Source: Corynespora cassiicola
Lineage: Eukaryota; Ascomycota; Dothideomycetes; Pleosporales; Corynesporascaceae
NCBI GenBank assembly: GCA_022059125.1
Contig: JAEUWY010000002.1
Span: forward strand, 1,922,001 to 1,986,000
Length of the DNA: 64,000 nucleotides
Reading direction: 5' to 3'
Part shown: positions 45,587-58,916 of the stretch, piece by piece
Position numbering within the stretch: position 1 is the stretch's first letter
Layout: every line of letters begins with the position of its first letter
Program-made: the position numbers and the translations under genes
The notes under the pieces: model-generated
Database searches by the model: none
Seen by the model: the letters and a program-made list of their open reading frames with translations, nothing else
What the model was told of the DNA's origin: nothing

Positions 45587-48500
45587 ATGGCGCCAACCAA
45601 GGACGCAACGCGCGCGCGCATCGATAGCATCAAAGCCGAATTACGATCCATCTCGACATGCACACCTGCGACGGTCGCAGAGCTTCAGGTGCTGCTTACA
45701 GGAAAGACCGAGGAGACGACGGGAAAGGAGAACATACAAGCCAAAGGTCCCCAAGCACGGAGCGCATCAGCGGCAGGCCGGAAACGACCAGCGAGCAAGG
45801 CCTCCACTGCGGATGCCTCGAAACGAGCGACCGTCTCCCTTGCGCCCCGAGAGAGATACATACTCGCGACCGAGACCGCCAACTCGACTCTCAAATCCCT
45901 TGCCGATGCTCTAAAAAGCCAACCATCGCCCCAACCCACCCCGAAACCCAAACCCATCCCCACTGAAGACGATCGCAAGCCTACAAGCAAACGAGGTGCT
46001 GCTTCTAAGCTCGCCTCGGTACCTCAGAGAGCTCTCCAGGAGCGCTCTGCCAGCCAGGTCAACAACTCGCCCCGAAAGCCTTCGGGTAAGCGAAGATCAG
46101 CGTCATGTTCGTCGTTTTTGACACCTGGGCCAGAGCCGGGCTTGGTCGCAACGGCGGAATGCGCGTGCGTCGCTTTTGCATATCTGGGAACATCTGAGGC
46201 TGCGAAGACTGTGGGCAAGGATTCTCAAGAATTGCAATTGGAGAACGGCATCCTGGCCCTTATCGGAAAGCTTGTAGCTCATGGACTAGACAACTTGGCC
46301 GTCAAGGAGCTGCGCAGCTTGAAGAAGAGGCTAGAAAAAATCATCGAGAACGAGACCGAGCAACCTGAGAAGCCACGGATGGGCGGAAAGACGGAGTCCA
46401 GTCAGACAGCTTCGGGCGAAAAGGATAGTCTTGCATCGCTCCTGGATTTTGGAGCAGTTTCCAAGACGAGTCCTACCCTTCCGATTGTTGCGAGTTTTCA
46501 ATCCTACGTTCTGAGGATCATTGCGAGATTGGGACGCCCACGAATCGTCGACGCCTCGTTCGACCACTTGAAGCTGTCGAATCCATCATCCCCCGCCAAT
46601 TTGATATGGCATATTGCCAAAAGTCCAAGCTCCCAGGTCAAGGCGGCGCGGCAACTGGAATCCCTGGCTCAGACTATCCTCCTCTTGTGCCCCAGCATTT
46701 CGAGCTCCGAAGACAACAATCGCCTGCAGCCCTCCCCAGAAATCGTCTTCTCCCTCCAACACTTGGCCCTGAAAGTCAGGCAACGATGGTGGAAGCTTGC
46801 AAAGCATCAAGGAAATATAGAGAAAGAACTTTTGGAGCCTTTTTCTAAATGCCTGGTGGCTTTCTCGAGACGGTCGAAGCTCTCACCTGCGAAAACTTAT
46901 AAACTCGCCGAGTACCTTTACGCCGACATCCTAGGATCCGAAGCCGAATCTGGTCAGTCCACAAAGAACAGTTCGCCGTCCGCAGTTACAGCAGCCAAAG
47001 CTCTTGGATCCCTCGCCCAATCTGCCGGACTCTCTGATGAGGCTTTGCGGTGGCTGGGATCTTCGGGGTCATCACATTCATCTGAGGGATCAGCGGCGAG
47101 GAAAGCAGCTAGAGCTGTTCGCCTCGCAACAGTGTCAATCGATTCTTCGATCAAGGGAACTTCCGTGTCGAATCTGGATGTTGCCATAAAAAATGCGCTT
47201 GAAGCATTAGCTGGAAGTCTCTCTGGATCCGCTTCAGAACTGGATTCTCTCTTCATGGAAGCCAATGCTTTGAGACGGAGTGCTACTCGACTTCTCGCGT
47301 CAAACCAATCGCAGAACGTGGAAGAAGGGTCTTCTTTTGCTTTGTATGAACAGGCAATCCCGATGATCGCGGCTGGTGTCCACTTCTGTGCCCGATTCGT
47401 CGGTCCAGAACTAGCAGCTGATGCTGATATAGCTGCTCAGTCGCGGCATCAAGAGTGCATTACCATGGCTTCGAAGTTTTTCAAGAGCATTCTCGACTCC
47501 TCCCTGTCATGTTGTAAACAGATGAAGATGCCGGATACTCAGTGGAAACCGCTAGATGCTATGTTACAGGACTGCATCTTCATGCTGAATCGCTTTGAGG
47601 CTCATTTTGAGAGTGAGGAGAACACTGGGCATTCGCTACCAGATGACATCCAAGGCGGCTTTGTTAAACTATCGAACGCTTATTGGGCCCTTCATATTCA
47701 ACTCCGCAAAGCAAACGCAGAATCCCATCTGATCTTGGCGGCCATGCAACGATCGACAGACACTCTGAAGATCAGGCCGCTTACAGAAAGAGAATCTGGT
47801 CTTGTAACAATGAAGCTCGAAAGACTCGCGGAGATTTTTGACGATTCAGACAAGATTGAAGACTGTCGCAATACGCTTGGCTCCTGCATGCAAAATCTCA
47901 TCGAAAGCGATGGTTTTCAGGAAATGAACGGCATGGCAGCGAAAGTCCCTGTCCGCCAGATTTTCGAAGGAGAGAGCCCTGCCGGTACAATTGGAAGAGT
48001 ATTGAAGTCCTATCACCGCACGTATACGAAAACCGACGTCGAACAATCTGAAGAGGCCTTCTTCGACGACTCTGGCCTATCTGGATCGGCTAGAGGGGTC
48101 ATTCTCGAATGGCAACTATCCCTGTTTCTTACCGCGCTCTCCAGAAACCGGCCATGGGACACGAACCTGAACTTTTCAGTCCAGAAAATTGCGGAACGCT
48201 TGTTGCATCTGTATCGACCGTCTCAATTTCCCGTGCGCCGCCGGAGGCTACTCGTGATGCTGCTTCATATGGCACAGGCTTACCCCGGCATTCTTCCCGA
48301 AAATTTAATACAGGCTTGCCGGGAGCAAGGCTTCAGCGATGACATCGATTCCACAGAAGATGCAGGGTTGAAACGGTTCAACACCCACCTGCAGGCGCTT
48401 CTGGCCCTCAAGTATTCGATGCAGGATCCAGAACCGTCGAGTTCTACGATACGCACAAGTTTCGCCACGTGGGAATCACTCCTGGACACAAGCAAGTCAT

Positions 48501-51500
48501 GGAAGGACGTTATTGAGCGAGTAGACGACGTCGATTATTGGATACAAGAGATTCAGGCGACTTCGGACTATCTAGCAGCCAAAGGGGAAGAGTATACGTG
48601 CTTACCTGTCCTTCATCTTGTTGTTAGGGTCCTAGAGTTGGAGCAGCACTCTGATCCTTCTCTGCTCATTACCAATCTTTGCTCGCTGGGCCTGCACTTC
48701 CTACGCCTTGGATACTCCGGAAAAGCGGGTTTGGCTTTCGCCAAAGCCGAGTCTTTGATCTCCAGCGGATCCGCATCTACAGAGGCTCAACTGCGCTGGC
48801 ACTTGGGCTATGCAGAATATCTTCTGAGCATTGGCAATTCTGCAAAATGGTAAGATAGAAATCATCTCTACGATGGTACAGACCTAACAAATGATAGCGA
48901 GAGTACGTTGTCGTCTGCAAAGACCATTGCGTTGGGTGATGCTCGTTTCATGAGCCTCGCAAAGCCCTCCACCGCGCTATCAGGAAGAATGCGATACAAT
49001 AGAATTTTGGCCGATGCTTGCTACGTTTATTCCCTCCTGTCGACCAATATTGGCTCCCACAAGGATGCTGCAAAATACGCCAAACAATCGGTTGTGCTTA
49101 ATCGAAGAATATGGGCCGCTCTAGAGTCAAGATCCATTTGCCGCAAAGCTACACCAACTGAAGGAAACAATGCCGACGTGGAGGGGCTTGCTAAAAGCTC
49201 CTTTGACCCTTTGAGCTCTGTTCGAAATGAACAAGGAGTTCCTCTTATCGTGTCAATGACGCACGATGCCTTGAGTGGCTCTGATTTCTGGTCTCTGATT
49301 CCTTCGCTCTACCGAGCTTTGATGCAGCATTCCTTGGTGTATTCTCATCAGGGTCTTTTGCAGGAGGCTGTTTACGTCGCGGAACAAGCCGAAAAGGTCG
49401 CCATGGCGTCGCGGTCTCGATCTTTGACAATCGAAAATGCCAGTCATCGTGCTGATTATTGGTCTCAAAGTGGGAGACCTGAGAAAGCGCAAGCTATTTT
49501 GGATACGATCGACACGTCAAAATCGACTACGCATCTTTCTATGGCGCGTTACTATTCATCTCTAGCCAGATTCCACCATGTCAATCATCAATTCGACAAG
49601 GAGATTTCTGCATACGAGAATCTGGAGAAGTTATTGGAAGATCTCGTGTCGCCGTCATATATCCAAAGCATCGACTCTTTGGCTACCGATGTCAATGCTC
49701 TGGCGGCGCAGATGGCGGATGTCAGTCTTGAGGAAGCGAAGAGCAAACCTGCAAAAGCCACACGGATTCGGAAGCCGACGGTTAGGACCACGGCTAAAGC
49801 AGCTGCCAAGCCTGCTCCAGTTCCAAGGACAAGAGTCGCTGGAAGGGCAGCTGCGAAGACTACCTCAAAAGCTGCACCCAAAACAAATCGCAGAGCCGTA
49901 CAAGCAGTAGCATCCCCGACTCCAAGCGTCGCCGAACAATGTTTGGCTCTCGAACGCCTCCGAGGAGACATGATCTATCGCAGAGTATTGTGCAACTTAC
50001 TTCTAGATAACATCTCCAAAGCCGCCGAGCTCATAGAATGTGCTCAGACAACGTTTAAAGATTTGGAGAAGAATGCCATGCATCTCTGGGCAAGCTTCAA
50101 GACCATTCTCTCACAGAGTCTGAAGCAGCTCGCACAAGATTTTACCCTCAACACCTTGCCGGAATCCACCATTGCCTTTCCCGCTATCTCCGTCAAAGAC
50201 CGCAAATCCTCTGAAGGAGCCCCGACAAAAGCTCGTGGACCAGCAACAGCAACTAAGGCTAGTCGAGGAAAGAAGCAGAGCAAAGAGGATTTTGTCGAAA
50301 CCCTTCAACATGCTCGTGAACGTTTGGTACAAGCTCATGCCTTGTGCGCCAGCACAGGATCCACACACACCTTCCAGCAGGTGTCCATGGCGTTGGGCCA
50401 TGTGACCGTCCTGTTGTCCGCGGTACTTGGTGGAGAGATGCGAGGAATGTCCCACCCACTCTACGCTGCATATCTAAGCGAAGTGCCCAAATCTAACTCA
50501 TTAATGCTTGCCCACGAGTCAATCGAGGTAGAGCAAGAAAACATGTCACGAGAAGAATGCTTGAGTTGGCCGGGATCGGAGCTCAGCAGACGATCTCTAG
50601 GAACGGCAGTGGACTTCCAAAAGGAGTACATTGATATCATCCCGAAGACTTGGACTGCAGTCTCTCTCGCCATGAACGAAGACCGCGATGAGCTATACAT
50701 CACTCGGTATGATAGTGGGGTGACCCCGTTTGTCTTGCGACTTCCAATTGCTCGCCACACTTCCCGGGACATGGACGAGGAAGAATTTACTTTTGAAGAT
50801 GGCCGACGGGATTTTGATGAAATTATTGATCTGAGCGACTTCAGCACGCGAAGCGCAAAAGATATGACAACCCGCGAAGCCAGGCTACAGTGGTGGGCAG
50901 AACGTGAAGCCCTGGATAGCAGACTCCATGAACTGCTGGTCAATATGGAAAATATCTGGCTTGGCGGGTTCAAAGGCGTGTTCTCGCAGCACACCCGCCA
51001 ACCAGCATTGTTAGCTCGTTTCCGGAAGTCCTTCGAGAATATCCTGAACCGTAATCTGCCGTCGCGGAATAAGAAATCGCAACCGAAGAAGCCAAATCTC
51101 GACCCAAGGATACTAGAGCTCTTTATCGGCCTTGGAGATGCAACCGACGAGGATCTTGATCTGGACGAACCACTTATGGATCTGGTATATTTTGTGGTTG
51201 ATATCCTACAGTTTAACGGCGAGCACAATGCATACGACGAGATCGATTTCGACGCGATCGTGGTCGAGACACTGGATGCTCTGCGCGCCTACCACTCCGC
51301 CGCTCAAGTACCAGCGCCTTCTACTGCACATACTATACTGATCCTTGACAAAAACTTGCATTGTTTCCCTTGGGAGTCGCTGCCCTGTCTCGAGAAACTC
51401 TCTATATCTCGTCTTCCCTCACTCGCCGCCCTTCGCGAGCGAATTCTTGCAGCACGGCCTCCTAGTACGGTGGAGGATGTCGAAGCGGGTCACTACATTT

Positions 51501-52261
51501 CGACTGCAAGCGGGGGCACTAGCATATTGAATCCTTCTGGAGATTTGACTCATACTTCGAAGACTTTGAAGCCGCGTTTGGACGAAATGCAAGGCAAGTG
51601 GACGCATATTGCCAACCGTGGACCATCCGAGAAAGAGTTCGAGACCTCGCTCAGAGACAAGGACCTAGTACTCTATTTCGGCCACGGCAGTGGTGCTCAA
51701 TTCGTGCGATCAAAATCAATTCGACGTCTTTATCCTGGTGAGCAATCTGGGAGCGACAGGAAGCCGGGCTGTGCTACTACGCTACTGTTTGGCTGCTCTT
51801 CAGTCCACCTGTCAGAGAACGGTATCTATGAGCCATCGGGCATGCTGGCCTCCTACCTCGCTGCTGGTGCTCCCGCCGTAGTGGGCATGCTTTGGGATGT
51901 GACAGACAAGGACTGCGACCGATTCGCTGTCAAAGCGGGAGAGCTGTGGGGGCTCTGGCCTGAGAAGAAGGAGGGCGATGTCGAGGCACCCAAGACAAGC
52001 AAAAAGGCAAAGGGCAAAGGAAAGGCCATGCAAGTTGCAGAAGAAGTCGAGGGTGCAAAGGGGACCGCCAATGGAAGGAGAGGGAGGAAGAATCGCGCTC
52101 AGATTGACAGTGACTCGGATCAATCGGAGGATGCCGCGAATGAGCGGTGCAGGGGCGTAGGCCTGGACGAGGCCGTTCGAGTGGCGCGGAGTGCTTGTGT
52201 TCTGAGATACCTGAATGGAGCTGCGGCAGTGGTGTATGGGATTCCGGTGTACTTGGAATAG
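45587..52261 (+). CDS. ESP1: Separase (cohesin-cleaving protease, peptidase C50)
   Basis: Exons 45587-48849 and 48898-52261 give 2208 residues, the usual size of fungal separases. The long N-terminal part is alpha-helical repeat-like (TPR/HEAT-type), with basic Ala/Lys/Pro linkers near 45.75-46.1 kb and 49.75-49.9 kb. The C-terminal protease domain has the strand LILDKNLHCFPWESLPCL, the catalytic His (about residue 2017) in LYFGHGSGAQF, and the catalytic Cys (about 2054) in TTLLFGCSSVHL, followed by APAVVGMLWDVTDKDCDRF. A Lys-rich insert sits near the C-terminus (KKAKGKGKAM). Separase cleaves the kleisin subunit of cohesin at anaphase and is held inactive by securin. The gene is a core single-copy locus and anchors this half of the window as conserved. 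Confidence 0.97.
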
Positions 52262-53037
52262 TGGGTAGCCTCTGAATGGTCATGCAATAGCAAATGGTTC
52301 AATGTTTCACGGTCCGACGAGCACGTCTGGGAAGGCAGTATTGGTGAAGTCATGTACGTGTACTAACCCATCTAACCCGTTACTCTTGTTGGTACATTTA
52401 TTGCACCGTCAGACAGACTTTGCCCTGCCATACACTCCGTTTTTGTGTACTTCCTCGACGCCTACCGATCATCGTATTAGCGTTCCAAAGCAAACAGCGC
52501 AGTCACTCCAAAGTCATGCAGCGACGCACATGAAGCGTCGTGTCGGCCGCAGCGCCTTCGCTCGTCGCACCGCTCTCCTGCCGTGCATCCTGTAAGGCAA
52601 CATGGTCCCACGGATCCTCTGAGCTGCGCTCAAGAACACAGTCTGGAGGCACGGACTGTGACGAGTGTGCAGGTTCGTTTGGTTGCGCACTTTGTGCTCG
52701 CGTTTGGGTGGGGTCTTGTGGGCCAGGTGGGTGTGTCGGCTGGTCAGGCGTGTGCTTGGGGGGGTGGATTGGTTGGGGAGGTTGGTGTGTTCTACTGATA
52801 TATTTAGGTGATGTTTCTTTCTCTTTTTTTGCGCCTTTGACCGTTTCTCTTTGCCTTTGCCCTTAGTTGTATCAAGAAAGCTGTCAGTGGTCGAATTTGA
52901 GTCCGAGACGGTGCTGTTCTTATTCAGTTGCGATTCTGCCCTGGAAGACTGTATTCTTTTGGAGGATTTCACGTCGACAAACGAACACTCTCACTACACG
53001 CCTACTTCAGAAAATTACGAATTCGAACTTGTACGAT
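52262..53037. other. Intergenic
   Basis: Downstream flank of separase and promoter of the Nce102-like gene. It has CT-rich then GT-rich stretches (52.7-52.8 kb) and no recognisable gene. Confidence 0.45.
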
Positions 53038-53604
53038 ATGGCTAGCCATACCGTCGACTTTGGTCTCCGTTGCGCACAAGCCCTGTTCGCGGTGGTTGTT
53101 ATTGGTCTGACGGCCACTTTGATCAAGGGACAAGTTACCAACAACTCTCTCCCTGTCGTATTCGGTTATGCCGCCTTCGTAGGAGCTGCGAGTCTAGTCT
53201 GTGCTTTTGTTGGAATTGCGGGCAGCTTTATGGACATTCTACAGAGCATAGTCGGATTGGGGATCGATGCTTTCATTCTCCTCCTCAACTTGGCTGGCGG
53301 AGTGGTATGTCAAGCTCCTATCCATTCTTGGATCCCTGGCTAACTATCTGAACAGATAATCGCGGTGAAATTGAGTGAGTTAAAATGTAGTGATGGGAGT
53401 CCCGAGAGTTGGGACAAAATGGAAAGGAATGATCTCCTCAACGGTGGATCGGCTACCATGGATGGAGTGACGCGACCGGGCTATTACGATGGGAAGCTCA
53501 ATATCCGGTGTAAACAGAACCAAGCAGATGCTGCTTTTATGTTTCTGACCGCCATTGTTCTCATCGCATCTGTCACATCGTCTTACTTGCACGCAAGGAG
53601 ATAG
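53038..53604 (+). CDS. NCE102: Nce102/Fhn1-like four-helix MARVEL membrane protein
   Basis: Exons 53038-53304 and 53356-53604 give 171 residues, the size of yeast Nce102. Four hydrophobic segments are visible: AQALFAVVVIGLTATLI, VVFGYAAFVGAASLVCAFVG, SIVGLGIDAFILLLNLAGGV and AAFMFLTAIVLIASVTSSY. LIKGQVTNNS after helix 1 and the GYAAF start of helix 2 are typical of the family. Nce102 organises eisosomes and senses sphingolipid in the fungal plasma membrane. The loop between helices 3 and 4 (CSDGSPESW and GYYDGKLNIRCKQNQADAA) is also like the family. The short intron splits helix 3 in phase 0. Confidence 0.88.
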
Positions 53605-54403
53605 AGGTACAGTGTGTATAGCCAACTCAAACTACTTTTCTCTTCTTTCAATAATACCCTGGGCAGAATTTTTTTGGATGCGGTACGCGGACACCGAAAC
53701 TTGCGTATGCGCACACGATAATATCTCCGCTCTCGGGTCTCATTTCTTTGAGGTATTCCACGCGAATAATTGGCTTCAGATGTAAGAGAAGACCTTTTAT
53801 GGATAACTCTCAGAATACTACACTGAATCACACACAGGGTCATTTTGCCCATATAATATTGAGCACGGCGTTGATAATTTAGAGGGCTAGTTACAAGAGA
53901 GGTTTGAATCTGCGATGCACTGTCCGGCACCTGCATGCTGATATCTGGAGGCCTCATGGTCGTAGACAAGCAAGATGATGGACTTTTCCATGCATGATCT
54001 GGTCTTGAGTTATGTGCGGGGTTGGCTGTCAGAATACATGTATTAATTTGACTGTGTCATTCACCTGTTATTTGTCATCCGCAGTAAGATGTCTCGTTTC
54101 GCACGGCACGACCCCGTTCATGACCTCTTCATCTCAGCCTCTTCATCTCCATGCACCAAACCGAACGCGGTAGTTTTTACGTTGTGACACTTTCAAGGAG
54201 ATCGGAATTTTCTTGTACTGCCCTCTCGAGGGAGGAAGCACGCCACGGCTATGGGCCCCAAAACCAGTTCGCAAAAGGGCTTTCTATGCCCTGATGACGC
54301 AAAGACGTGAAATGCCTAAGGACCAAACGTATTCCCCGGCAGGTCAGAAAGAGAATCGGAAATCATTCAAGACGTCTGTCGGAATCATCGCCGATATCGT
54401 TGT
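53605..54403. other. Intergenic, convergent
   Basis: 3' flanks of two converging genes; no coding signal found. Confidence 0.45.
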
Positions 54404-55877
54404 TCACCCACGTGGTTCTTCTTTTTCGCGACGATCCTTGCTGATCTTTGCGGCGATCAACGTCAATGAGCCTCCTAGCATGGCCGAACCACCGAACATC
54501 TGAGCGTACAGGAAGTTACCGTTGTTCATTTGGATCAAAGCTCCTGCGATTGGAGCTCCTGTCAGACATGACAATGAGCAGAAAGAGAAGCACATGCCTG
54601 TGCGCACTCCCATTTTCTTGACATCAGTGGTAAAGCTAGCGCATGACGCGGGGAACAAGCTCTGGATGGCGGCCCCAAAGTAGCCATAGACGATGCAGAA
54701 CGCATACAGGCCGCCCAATGTCGAGATACCTGCCCATGAGTAGAACAGGACTCCTGCGCAGAACGCGACAGGTATCAAGGTGTTGACGGGACCGATGAAA
54801 CGATCTGCTATAAACCCGCACAGTACTCGGCCTGGTATGCCGACCGCGTTCATGACCAAAAGCAACGTAAGGGACGTTGACGGAGATATACCGATGATTG
54901 TCGTACCGTACGTGCTGATCTGCAGTTTTGTCAGAACGCCACCTACGCAATCCAAAAGGCGTTTCGATACTCACATAGAAGTAGGCAAAGTACACTGCCC
55001 ACATATTGAAGAACACGCCAATGCAAAAGAAAGTGTACGAGGGATCCTTGAATGCCTCCCATTCCACCAGCGGTCCCTGCTGTCGAGGCGGCAGCCTTAC
55101 TCTTGCAATCGTCAAGATGACGGCCGTGTTCACCAAAACCACAAATCCCATGACTCTTACGGTCCAGCCGAAGCCGACCTTGGTTAGCAACTGCTGGGCT
55201 ATCAGCGGAAAGATGATTCCTCCGGTCGCTCCCCCAGATGCCGTACATGCCATGGCCAAACTCCGTTTTGTTGAGAAGTATGTTGCAACCAAGGACACTG
55301 TCGGACAAAACACCAACCCATCACCTATGCCTTTGCAAATTCCCTGTGCGAGAAATAGCTGCCAGTACTGGGTGGATATGGACGTCATGAAGATGGCTAG
55401 AATCTGGAGGAACGAGCCGAGCCTGAGGACCGTGTGCATGTGACCCCCATCCAGGGCCCGCCCCGAAAAGGTCCCGATGACGTAGATGAGAAAGATTTGG
55501 ACGCTGCCAATCCAGGATATTGCTGATGGCGTGGTGGAGAGGGTGGTTGCGTAGTAAGATTGGAATAGCCCGAACGAGGAAAGGTAGCCCCAGCTGTTGA
55601 TGAGTACGAGGTGGCCCATGAAGACCTGCGTCCACGCACGTAAGCCGCCATCCGGAGGAGGCTCAACGGGTACGGCCGTTGGCTGCGTTTCGATGGCATT
55701 GTTCGAGGTGACTGGCAGGTCCAATACTTCTTGATCCTTTTCGTTTGGTCCATTGGAAAGAATATTCGCTTGTGATGAGTTGCCCGAAATGTTGATGAAA
55801 TCCGACTTTGACGAAGTGTCCGAAGTATCGAATACGTCCTCTCTTGATGAGTTGTTGGAGTCATTGATGGGCTCCAT
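54404..55877 (-). CDS. MFS monocarboxylate-transporter-like permease
   Basis: Exons 54975-55877 and 54404-54919 give 472 residues. I chose the ATG at 55877 (MEPINDSNNSS) because it directly begins the usual Ser/Asn/Asp-rich cytosolic tail; an upstream in-frame ATG would add a residue stretch unlike the family. PPDGGLRAWTQVFMGHLVLI is the signature at the start of helix 1 of fungal MCT-type transporters ([DE]GG..[AG]W). Twelve hydrophobic segments follow, with GICKGIGDGLVFCPTVSLV and GRVLCGFIADRF in the expected loops. The family moves monocarboxylates, riboflavin or unknown organic acids with protons. It is outside the metabolic cluster by about 17 kb. Confidence 0.9.
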
Positions 55878-57593
55878 CTGTGCGAAAGTTTTGAGCGCCG
55901 GGGAGCACGACAGATGCGTTGATGACAAGCGAGAGGGTTCGTAAGTCAAGGATGGAGAGATTTCTGCCAAGGGATGATGCCAGGCCTGGCTACGGGCAAA
56001 GAGCCTCAATTGAAAGAGGACGATGGATGCTAAGATATCATGACGCAGGACAAGAATATGTTTAATCCAAGGCTGATCTCGAACGTCGATGCGGCGATCT
56101 GCCACCCGAGCCGATGCCGATGATAACGCCCGTGCCGGTTGAAAGTTTGGGAATCAAAAAATACTGGACTATTTCCGTTCCACGGACACGACGATCCGAA
56201 ATCGGCGGCCTACTCCCGTCAGCAATCTCCTCGATTCGCAAACTACTGCCTTTGACGAGTTGCTTATGCGTCCACGTGATATCGTCTCTTCGCTTCCGGT
56301 CCGTGCAATTCTTATACTAAAGCCACTAAGCTAGACCACGGAAACTAATCTGAGGTGAGCACAAGCGGTATGTGGACTGCAACTTGATTAAGCTTTTCGA
56401 ATTTTTGAGGCTCGCAGCTCTAAATTAGCACTTCTAGGTCCGCCCTGCATATGTAGGTAATACTAACAACTGGCTTTTTAGGATTTGGATATTACCACCG
56501 GGCCCGGCTATTCTAGGGCGGCCTTTGGGCACCAATGAGCTGACTACACCACCGTCTGTGCATTAGTATACCGATGAAAACCATATTCTTGGGTATCCCG
56601 TATGATGCCACCTTACTGCCCGTCTCATCTGTAACACCCTCCTTAGGCATCATCAATCACGCAAATGATATGCGTGGAAAACTTCCAGAATGCTGTTGCA
56701 CCCAATAGTCTTCGACATTTGCTAACGAAAAACGGTTCCTTAGACTCGGCATTATATCCTCAATGAATAAGCGAAAAAATACGCATACCGAGGGTCATAA
56801 ACTCAGCTACTCGGTCCCCCTCCCCACGAATATGCGACACATGGAAATCACAAACGGAAATCACAAATGTCCCTGTCCCGTCTCGTTATCGTGGCGAAGT
56901 TCGGTGCTACCTATCCGCCGAGGTGTAAAGTCAGAGTAGGATCCCCCGCCTAGTATTCATCTCCTCAATTCACGGCCCTAATCCGGGCAAATGCCCGCAT
57001 CATGGCCTGACGATTGATTTTTTTCGCCCGCATTCTATCCCCGAAAGGTTGCCTTCCGCTTCACATCAGCAATAATATAGCTGTCGTAAGGACGCGATTA
57101 CTATGGATCAGACCGCCAAGGCCAGTCATCTAGGCGGAAAACCCAGACCGCAACTTGAGAACTGTCAAACTACCCTGATCACGCTAGGTAGTTGGCGTGC
57201 CAATGTGGCGAAGTAGAGGTTAGAGGCATGCAAGAATGCTGTTTTGTCCGGGGAAATTGGACCACGGGCCGTTGCCATTGGTCTTCCCGTATGACGCGGC
57301 TCACAGGGAACTACCGTCATCTGGGCCACGATGCAATGACAGCTGTCAATGGCATGTTCCATTGGATCGTATTCGGGGTAGGTGCCCTGAGAGCGTCGAT
57401 GAGTAGTTCTAGACGCCATATCACGACACCAATGGATGTATACGGTAAGACACGTAGCGGATCCGCGGTAAAGCCGCGGCTGGGGGCGGGAAAGAGAGTA
57501 CTAGGGTGTTCTCAGAGTTGGAATAAAGAGCGGAGCACTGCAGGCATTGGCCTTGTTTCAAACCATCGTCGAGCTCAGGAACTTGTGTTCGCC
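55878..57593. other. Gene-poor stretch
   Basis: About 1.7 kb with no supported gene. Open frames before the oxidase start exist but are not protein-like. The stretch must hold the promoters of both divergent neighbours. Confidence 0.45.
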
Positions 57594-58916
57594 ATGTCCA
57601 ACACCACATCTCTCAACAGCATCGCCTTTTGGAGGGATATCAACCCCTACCCAAGTCCCCTCAAGGCTCCCACTGCATCTTCACCCCACATCGTCATCAT
57701 AGGCGGCGGAATTACCGGACTCGTCAATGCCTGGGTTCTTCTGGACCGCGGATACCGAGTCACCGTTCTCTCGAAAGAATGGGCATCGTACGGCAAGTCC
57801 CAACGCCTGACAGCCCAAATCGCCGGTGCCCTATGGGAATACCCCCCGGCAGTATGCGGCGCCCACACTGATGCCATATCTCTCCAACACTCGAAGCGCT
57901 GGTCCATGCAAGCCTATCACATCTGGAATGCCATCGCCTCGCAGCCCTCTCTATCCACACTAGCCGGCGTCCGGATGAAACCCGCCTCATTCTTCTTCCT
58001 CGCCCCGCTCGAGCAGACCCCCGGCCAGCTCTCCAAAATGTACGAACTCTCCTCCAACGGCGTGCGCGGATTCCGTCGCGACCCAACGATCATCGCAGAG
58101 CGCCGCGTGGACCCGGCCTACGGCGCCGTCGACGCCTACGAGCACCTAGCGCCCATCATCGACACAGACACGTGCATGGCCTTCCTCATGGACCTGGTCG
58201 TCGCAAAGGGCGCCAAGCTCGAGACGCGCACCATCAAGGGCGACCTGTTCGACCTGGAGCCCGCGCTGCGCGACGAGTACGCCGCCGACGCCCTCATCAA
58301 CTGCACGGGGCTCGCCGGCGCAGAGGTCGCCGGCGACGCGTCGTGCTACCCCATCCGCGGCGCCCTGATCCGCGTCCGCAACGACGGGAAGCAGTTCCCC
58401 AAGGTCGAGGCCGCCCTCACCATCACCGCGGATCCCGTGCATCACCCGGGCGAGATTGTGTTCCTGGTCCCGCGCAACGACGACATCTTGCTCGTGGGCG
58501 GCATCACGGAACCGGGCGCCGATACGCTGGACCTCACGCTCGAGTCGCCCATCATACGCAGGATGCGGGATCGCTGCAATAGGTTCCTGCCCGGGCTGGA
58601 GAAGGCGGAGCTAGACGAGGAGTACCCGCTCGCTCAGGGCTTGAGGCCGTTCCGCAGGAGGAATGTCAGGGTGGAGCGCGAGCTGAGGGTCCGCACGGTG
58701 GAGGTGGGCGGGTGGAAGGGGGAGAGGCGGGAGCCGAGTCGGATTGTGCATTCGTATGGGCATGGAGGGGCGGGGTGGTCCCTGAGCTTTGGGTGTGCGG
58801 CAGATGTTTTGGCATTGGTGGAAGAGGCGCTGTGTGGGGAGTGGGCGAAGCCGATGGGAGCGGTGAAGGAGGAGGGTAGTACTGCCAGGGTTGGAGAGAT
58901 CAGGGCGAGGCTGTAG
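57594..58916 (+). CDS. D-amino-acid oxidase-type flavoenzyme, peroxisomal
   Basis: An intronless gene of 440 residues from ATG 57594 (MSNTTSLNS). The frame is open further upstream, but that part has no protein-like character. The FAD site is HIVIIGGGITGLVNAWVLLDRGYRVTVLSKE. ALINCTGLAGAEVAGD and YPIRGALIRVRND follow, then at the end HSYGHGGAGWSLSFGCA, the signature of D-amino-acid and D-aspartate oxidases. The last three residues, ARL, fit a type-1 peroxisomal signal, the normal location of DAO. The reaction deaminates a D-amino acid to the 2-oxo acid with release of hydrogen peroxide and ammonia. The 3' half is GC-rich compared with its flanks. D-aspartate oxidase cannot be excluded. Confidence 0.93.
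   Translation: MSNTTSLNSIAFWRDINPYPSPLKAPTASSPHIVIIGGGITGLVNAWVLLDRGYRVTVLSKEWASYGKSQRLTAQIAGALWEYPPAVCGAHTDAISLQHSKRWSMQAYHIWNAIASQPSLSTLAGVRMKPASFFFLAPLEQTPGQLSKMYELSSNGVRGFRRDPTIIAERRVDPAYGAVDAYEHLAPIIDTDTCMAFLMDLVVAKGAKLETRTIKGDLFDLEPALRDEYAADALINCTGLAGAEVAGDASCYPIRGALIRVRNDGKQFPKVEAALTITADPVHHPGEIVFLVPRNDDILLVGGITEPGADTLDLTLESPIIRRMRDRCNRFLPGLEKAELDEEYPLAQGLRPFRRRNVRVERELRVRTVEVGGWKGERREPSRIVHSYGHGGAGWSLSFGCAADVLALVEEALCGEWAKPMGAVKEEGSTARVGEIRARL

Noticed and set aside
57192..57593. N-terminal extension of the D-amino-acid oxidase
   Set aside because: The open upstream frame has no relation to the family, whose proteins start close to MSNTTSLNS.
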